Shown here: one piece after another, positions 45,141 through 45,398 of the stretch
How the letters are laid out: each line of letters opens with the position of its first letter
How positions within the stretch are numbered: the stretch's first letter is position 1
DNA from: a virus
Reading direction: 5' to 3' (one strand)
Length of the DNA: 45,398 bases
Virus record (IMG/VR): IMGVR_UViG_3300009514_000044
Coordinates: 1 to 45,398 of that record
Program-made: the position numbers and the translations under genes
The notes under the pieces: generated by a model
What the model was told of the DNA's origin: nothing
The model's input: the letters and a program-made list of their open reading frames with translations, nothing else
Databases searched by the model: none

Positions 45141-45265
45141 GCCTGTGCGTGTGCGTGCCCTGCTACGGGCAGGTCGAGACGAAGTTCATGCAGTCGATGC
45201 TCGATCTGCAGGAGGCGTTCATCGACGCGGGGTTCCCGTTCGAGTTGAACCTCACCATCGGCGAA
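45137..45265 (+). CDS. Glycosyltransferase-like protein, N-terminal part (broken at contig end)
   Basis: ATG 45137 overlaps the previous stop (ATGA). The first 43 residues (SLCVCVPCYGQVETKFMQSM, then FPFELNLTIGE) are the N-terminal strand-helix of a GT-A glycosyltransferase. The frame continues a few codons to a stop at 45295, but the sequence after ~45265 no longer looks like the family and belongs to a foreign end. The C-terminal half of the same kind of protein is at 1-411. Confidence 0.65.
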
Positions 45266-45398
45266 GTCGCCATATCCATGAAGATGCGCCGCTGATTCTT
45301 GACGATCTGCCCCTTTGAATCCCGATAGGTTATGCCTTGAATCCCATCAAAATCCTTGCCTTTGGCGAGGGCGCTCAGGAGTTCCGCCATCGACTCTT
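45266..45398 (-). other. Foreign contig end: fragment of a B12-binding radical SAM protein gene
   Basis: On the minus strand from the window edge the frame reads ESMAELLSALAKGKDFDGIQ, then GITYRDSKGQIVKNQRRIFMD. This is the linker of B12-binding radical SAM proteins (GEGE..l.eLl.al..g..l..I.Gi.yr..g.iv.N..R), with lower G+C than the phage. It loses sense where the phage sequence resumes near 45260-45285. Probably an assembly chimera rather than a phage gene. Confidence 0.6.

Noticed and set aside
45163-45390. Minus-strand 75-codon frame as a complete gene
   Set aside because: Its first ~40 codons match a radical SAM linker and the rest is antisense to the glycosyltransferase start; it is a chimeric frame.
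1-45398. Integrase, CRISPR array, insertion sequence or toxin-antitoxin pair
   Set aside because: I looked for these and saw no tyrosine/serine recombinase motifs, regular spaced repeats, transposase motifs or convincing TA pairs.

Overview
This window is almost all of one tailed-phage genome, GC-rich (about two thirds G+C by eye) and probably from metagenomic assembly. The virion genes (N4-gp56-type major capsid protein, portal, P22/T7-like large internal virion proteins, no tail tape measure, no contractile sheath) point to a podovirus-like phage. Lipobox lipoproteins, an M15 cell-wall peptidase and an O-antigen-ligase-like membrane protein suggest a Gram-negative host, but nothing identifies the species. 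I see no integrase, partition system, DNA polymerase, RNA polymerase or tRNA gene.

Layout. 1-16.1 kb: rightward morphogenesis block (glycosyltransferase end, MptE-like protein, large terminase, portal, scaffold, major capsid, adaptor, beta-propeller hub, three large internal proteins, C1q-like fibre). 16.1-20.9 kb: lysis and cell-surface block (M15 peptidase, lipoprotein, several small membrane proteins, a secreted fibre-like protein, an O-antigen-ligase/TPR protein). 20.9-24.9 kb: leftward recombination operon with RecT-like annealing protein and RecE/PD-(D/E)XK exonuclease. 24.95-25.02 kb: divergent control region. 25.0-28.8 kb: rightward regulator, ProQ/FinO protein, replication initiator-like and loader-like proteins, a zinc protein with an SSB-type tail, cytosine methylase-like protein, RusA resolvase. 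29.1-31.2 kb: small accessory genes, a sliding-clamp-like protein and a divergent wHTH regulator. 31.5-32.7 kb: small terminase and a stand-alone GGQ release-factor-like protein. 33.0-34.3 kb: a leftward mini-operon of tiny zinc and membrane proteins. 34.3-41.0 kb: a long rightward train of overlapping small genes, with DUF5131, a YkgJ-like cysteine cluster, a sulfotransferase and a methyltransferase. 41.0-45.3 kb: tail-fibre/receptor-binding and virion accessory genes that run into the N-terminus of the glycosyltransferase whose C-terminus opens the window.

How it works together. The early genes appear to be tied by one regulon. I find nine exact copies of the 14-bp palindrome TTGC-N6-GCAA, all in promoter regions between 24.96 and 34.29 kb and none seen elsewhere. 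Three of them sit in the divergent promoter beside a small HTH protein gene. The palindrome overlaps the -35 box in several cases. The phage also carries two uncommon translation/RNA genes (ProQ-like, GGQ protein) and a set of surface-chemistry enzymes (glycosyltransferase, MptE-like, O-antigen ligase, sulfotransferase, methyltransferase).

The two halves of the glycosyltransferase at the window ends indicate a circular or circularly permuted map with only a few hundred bases missing. The last ~130 bases look like a chimeric assembly end, encoding a fragment of an unrelated B12-binding radical SAM protein on the minus strand.
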